8,574 bases of DNA, taken from positions 1 through 8,574 of the forward strand of contig JAQGLP010000512.1 of the NCBI GenBank assembly GCA_028292835.1, read 5' to 3'. Both the position numbers and the translations under genes were made by a program. Below, piece by piece: positions 7,259 through 8,574 of this stretch (positions within the stretch are counted from its first letter, which is position 1; every line of letters starts with the position of its first letter). Under the pieces are notes generated by a model. That model was not told the origin of the DNA and made no database searches. It worked only from the letters and a program-made list of their open reading frames with translations. This DNA is from Variovorax sp. (lineage in GTDB: Bacteria; Pseudomonadota; Gammaproteobacteria; Burkholderiales; Burkholderiaceae_C).

Positions 7259-8329
7259 ATGAAAGCGCTTCGCATCCACGCCGGTCCGCTGGCCCGGGAG
7301 CACATCGCACGACAGGGGTTGCGTCCGCAGGACGTGCGCATCATTCCCGGCGCGGCCGGCGGCCCCAAGGGCCTGATTCTCGGGCCGCTGGACCGCTTCG
7401 TGTTCGCCGACTGGCTCCCGCGCTCGGAGCAGCCGATCGACCTGGTGGGCGCCTCGATCGGCGCTTGGCGGCTCGCCAACGCCTGCATGGACGATGCCCG
7501 GGGTGCCTTCGAGCAGTTCGAGCACGGCTACATCCATCAGCGCTTCGAGGTGCCGCCGGGCCAGACAAGGTTGACGGCAAGGCAGCTGAGCGAGCAGTTC
7601 GCGCAAGGCCTGCACAGTTTCTACGGCGGTCGCGCGGCCGAGGTGCTGGGGCATCCGCGCTTTCGGCTGCACGTCATCGCCTCGCGCGGGCGCCACATCC
7701 TCGGGCGCGAGGGGCGGGCGCGCACGCCGCTGGGCTACCTGGGTGCGTTCATCGCCAACGGTGTGCACCGCAAGGCGCTGGGCGCCTGGCTGGAGCGCGT
7801 GGTGTTCTCCAGCGCTGGCGCGGTGCTGCCGTTCGGCACGCGCGATTTCCGCACGCGCCAGGTCGCGCTGACCGAGGCCAACTTCGAGCCGGCGCTGCAG
7901 GCCTCGTGCTCGATTCCGTTCATGCTCGAGGCGGTGCACGACATCCCGGGCGCACCGCGCGGCGCCTACTGGGACGGCGGCATCACCGACTACCACCTGC
8001 ACCTGGACTACCGCGCCGGCGACGGCATCGTGCTGTACCCGCACTTCCAGCAGGCCGTAGTGCCCGGCTGGCTCGACAAGGGCCTGCGCTGGCGCCACCG
8101 GGCGAGCGGCTTCCTCGACCGCGCGGTGGTGCTGGCGCCCGCCCCGGACTGGATTCGAACGCTGCCCAACGGCAAACTGCCCGACCGCGGCGATTTTCTG
8201 CGCTACGGCAGCGACACGCCGTCACGGGTAGAGGCCTGGAGCCGGGCAGCGGCCGAGGCCCGGCGGCTGGCGGACGAGTTCGCGCAGTGGCTGGCGCACC
8301 CGGACCCGCTCGCGGTGTTGCCGCTGTAG
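7259..8329 (+). CDS. Patatin-like phospholipase family protein
   Basis: A 356-residue serine hydrolase of the patatin fold, a family that releases fatty acids from lipids with a Ser-Asp dyad. The nucleophile elbow is GASIGAW (64-70) with S66. The catalytic Asp is D239 in WDGGITD (238-244). The glycine-rich oxyanion loop appears as PGAAGGPKG (30-38), a variant of the usual GGGxRG. A central ALQASCSIPFMLE (212-224) fits the conserved patatin stretch before the DGG motif. No signal peptide or membrane segment is evident, so the protein is probably cytoplasmic or peripheral. ATG 7259 has no Shine-Dalgarno site. A -10-like GATAAA (7244-7249) would start the transcript only a few bases before the ATG, giving an almost leaderless mRNA. 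The true substrate is unknown. The gene is convergent with the beta-lactamase. Confidence 0.88.
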   Translation: MKALRIHAGPLAREHIARQGLRPQDVRIIPGAAGGPKGLILGPLDRFVFADWLPRSEQPIDLVGASIGAWRLANACMDDARGAFEQFEHGYIHQRFEVPPGQTRLTARQLSEQFAQGLHSFYGGRAAEVLGHPRFRLHVIASRGRHILGREGRARTPLGYLGAFIANGVHRKALGAWLERVVFSSAGAVLPFGTRDFRTRQVALTEANFEPALQASCSIPFMLEAVHDIPGAPRGAYWDGGITDYHLHLDYRAGDGIVLYPHFQQAVVPGWLDKGLRWRHRASGFLDRAVVLAPAPDWIRTLPNGKLPDRGDFLRYGSDTPSRVEAWSRAAAEARRLADEFAQWLAHPDPLAVLPL

Positions 8330-8341
8330 GGCTCGCCCGCC

Positions 8342-8400
8342 CGTCGTCATCGATCAACAAGCGCGAGACCGTGAAGCGGGGCCGGGTGATCGAGACGGCG
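8342..8400. repeat. Interrupted inverted repeat in the convergent gap
   Basis: TCGATCA (8350-8356) is the reverse complement of TGATCGA (8387-8393). Beyond a GTCA bulge, CGTC (8342-8345) pairs with GACG (8394-8397). The loop is 30 bases. It fills most of the 89-bp gap between the patatin and beta-lactamase stops and might form a bidirectional end structure, but no T-run is present on either side. Confidence 0.25.
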
Positions 8401-8418
8401 AGCGTGAAGGCCGACTGA

Positions 8419-8574
8419 TCAGGCCCAGGCCGCGACTGCCTCCGCCACCGACGCCAGCGTCTTGCTGCGCGCGGGTGCGGGCGCCTTGGTCTCCGTCAGG
8501 TAGATCGCAAGCAGGATCGGCGCGCGGCCCGGCGGACGCAGGATGGCCACGTCGTTGGTCGCGCCGTTCTCGCC
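8419..8574 (-). CDS. Class A beta-lactamase (partial, C-terminal 51 residues)
   Basis: The minus-strand frame is open from the right edge to TGA at 8421-8419 and encodes the end of a serine beta-lactamase of class A, a periplasmic enzyme that hydrolyses beta-lactam antibiotics. The visible start GENGATNDVAILRPPGRAP matches the segment that follows the KTG box in this class (G.YG.TNDVAV..PP). Then LLAIYLTET (21-29) forms the last core strand, and a Ala-rich helix (about 37-51) ends the protein. The catalytic Ser, SDN, omega-loop Glu and KTG motifs lie outside the window, so activity and spectrum cannot be judged. Codon use matches the neighbours, which suggests a resident chromosomal gene rather than a recent cassette. 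Confidence 0.88.
   Translation of the reverse strand, partial: GENGATNDVAILRPPGRAPILLAIYLTETKAPAPARSKTLASVAEAVAAWA

Overview
The window looks like an ordinary chromosomal stretch of a high-GC betaproteobacterium. Burkholderiales, and most likely the Comamonadaceae (Variovorax/Acidovorax-like), is my best guess. It rests on the strong G/C third-position bias, the frequent absence of Shine-Dalgarno sites, and the recalled resemblance of the Tex, DUF2239 and class A beta-lactamase sequences. I cannot confirm the taxon without a search. I see no insertion sequence, prophage, CRISPR array, tRNA or rRNA.

Left block, all leftward (2250 to 1): a three-membrane-segment conserved protein of unknown function (1741-2250); a 197-bp gap holding a possible terminator and an inverted-repeat promoter region; a DUF2239 protein (938-1543); and a MATE-family efflux transporter (1-941), cut by the left edge. 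DUF2239 and MATE overlap by ATGA, so they are almost certainly co-translated.

Middle, rightward (2498 to 8329): a 247-bp divergent gap with an unusually AT-rich half leads into an orphan NarL/FixJ-type response regulator (2498-3301). Next is tex, the conserved S1-domain RNA-binding transcription accessory protein (3363-5717). A carboxypeptidase G2-like M20 metallopeptidase (6019-7152) follows. Its natural start and signal peptide (from 5887) are interrupted by an in-frame TAA at codon 4. An intrinsic terminator closes this gene, and a patatin-like phospholipase follows (7259-8329).

Right edge, leftward: the C-terminal 51 residues of a class A beta-lactamase (8419-8574), convergent with the patatin gene.

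The genes do not form one pathway. The most notable points are the nonsense codon in the M20 signal peptide, the paired CCGGGT-containing operator-like sites around the DUF2239 promoter (with a DNA-binding-like core in DUF2239 itself), and the AT-rich, inverted-repeat promoter region of the response regulator.
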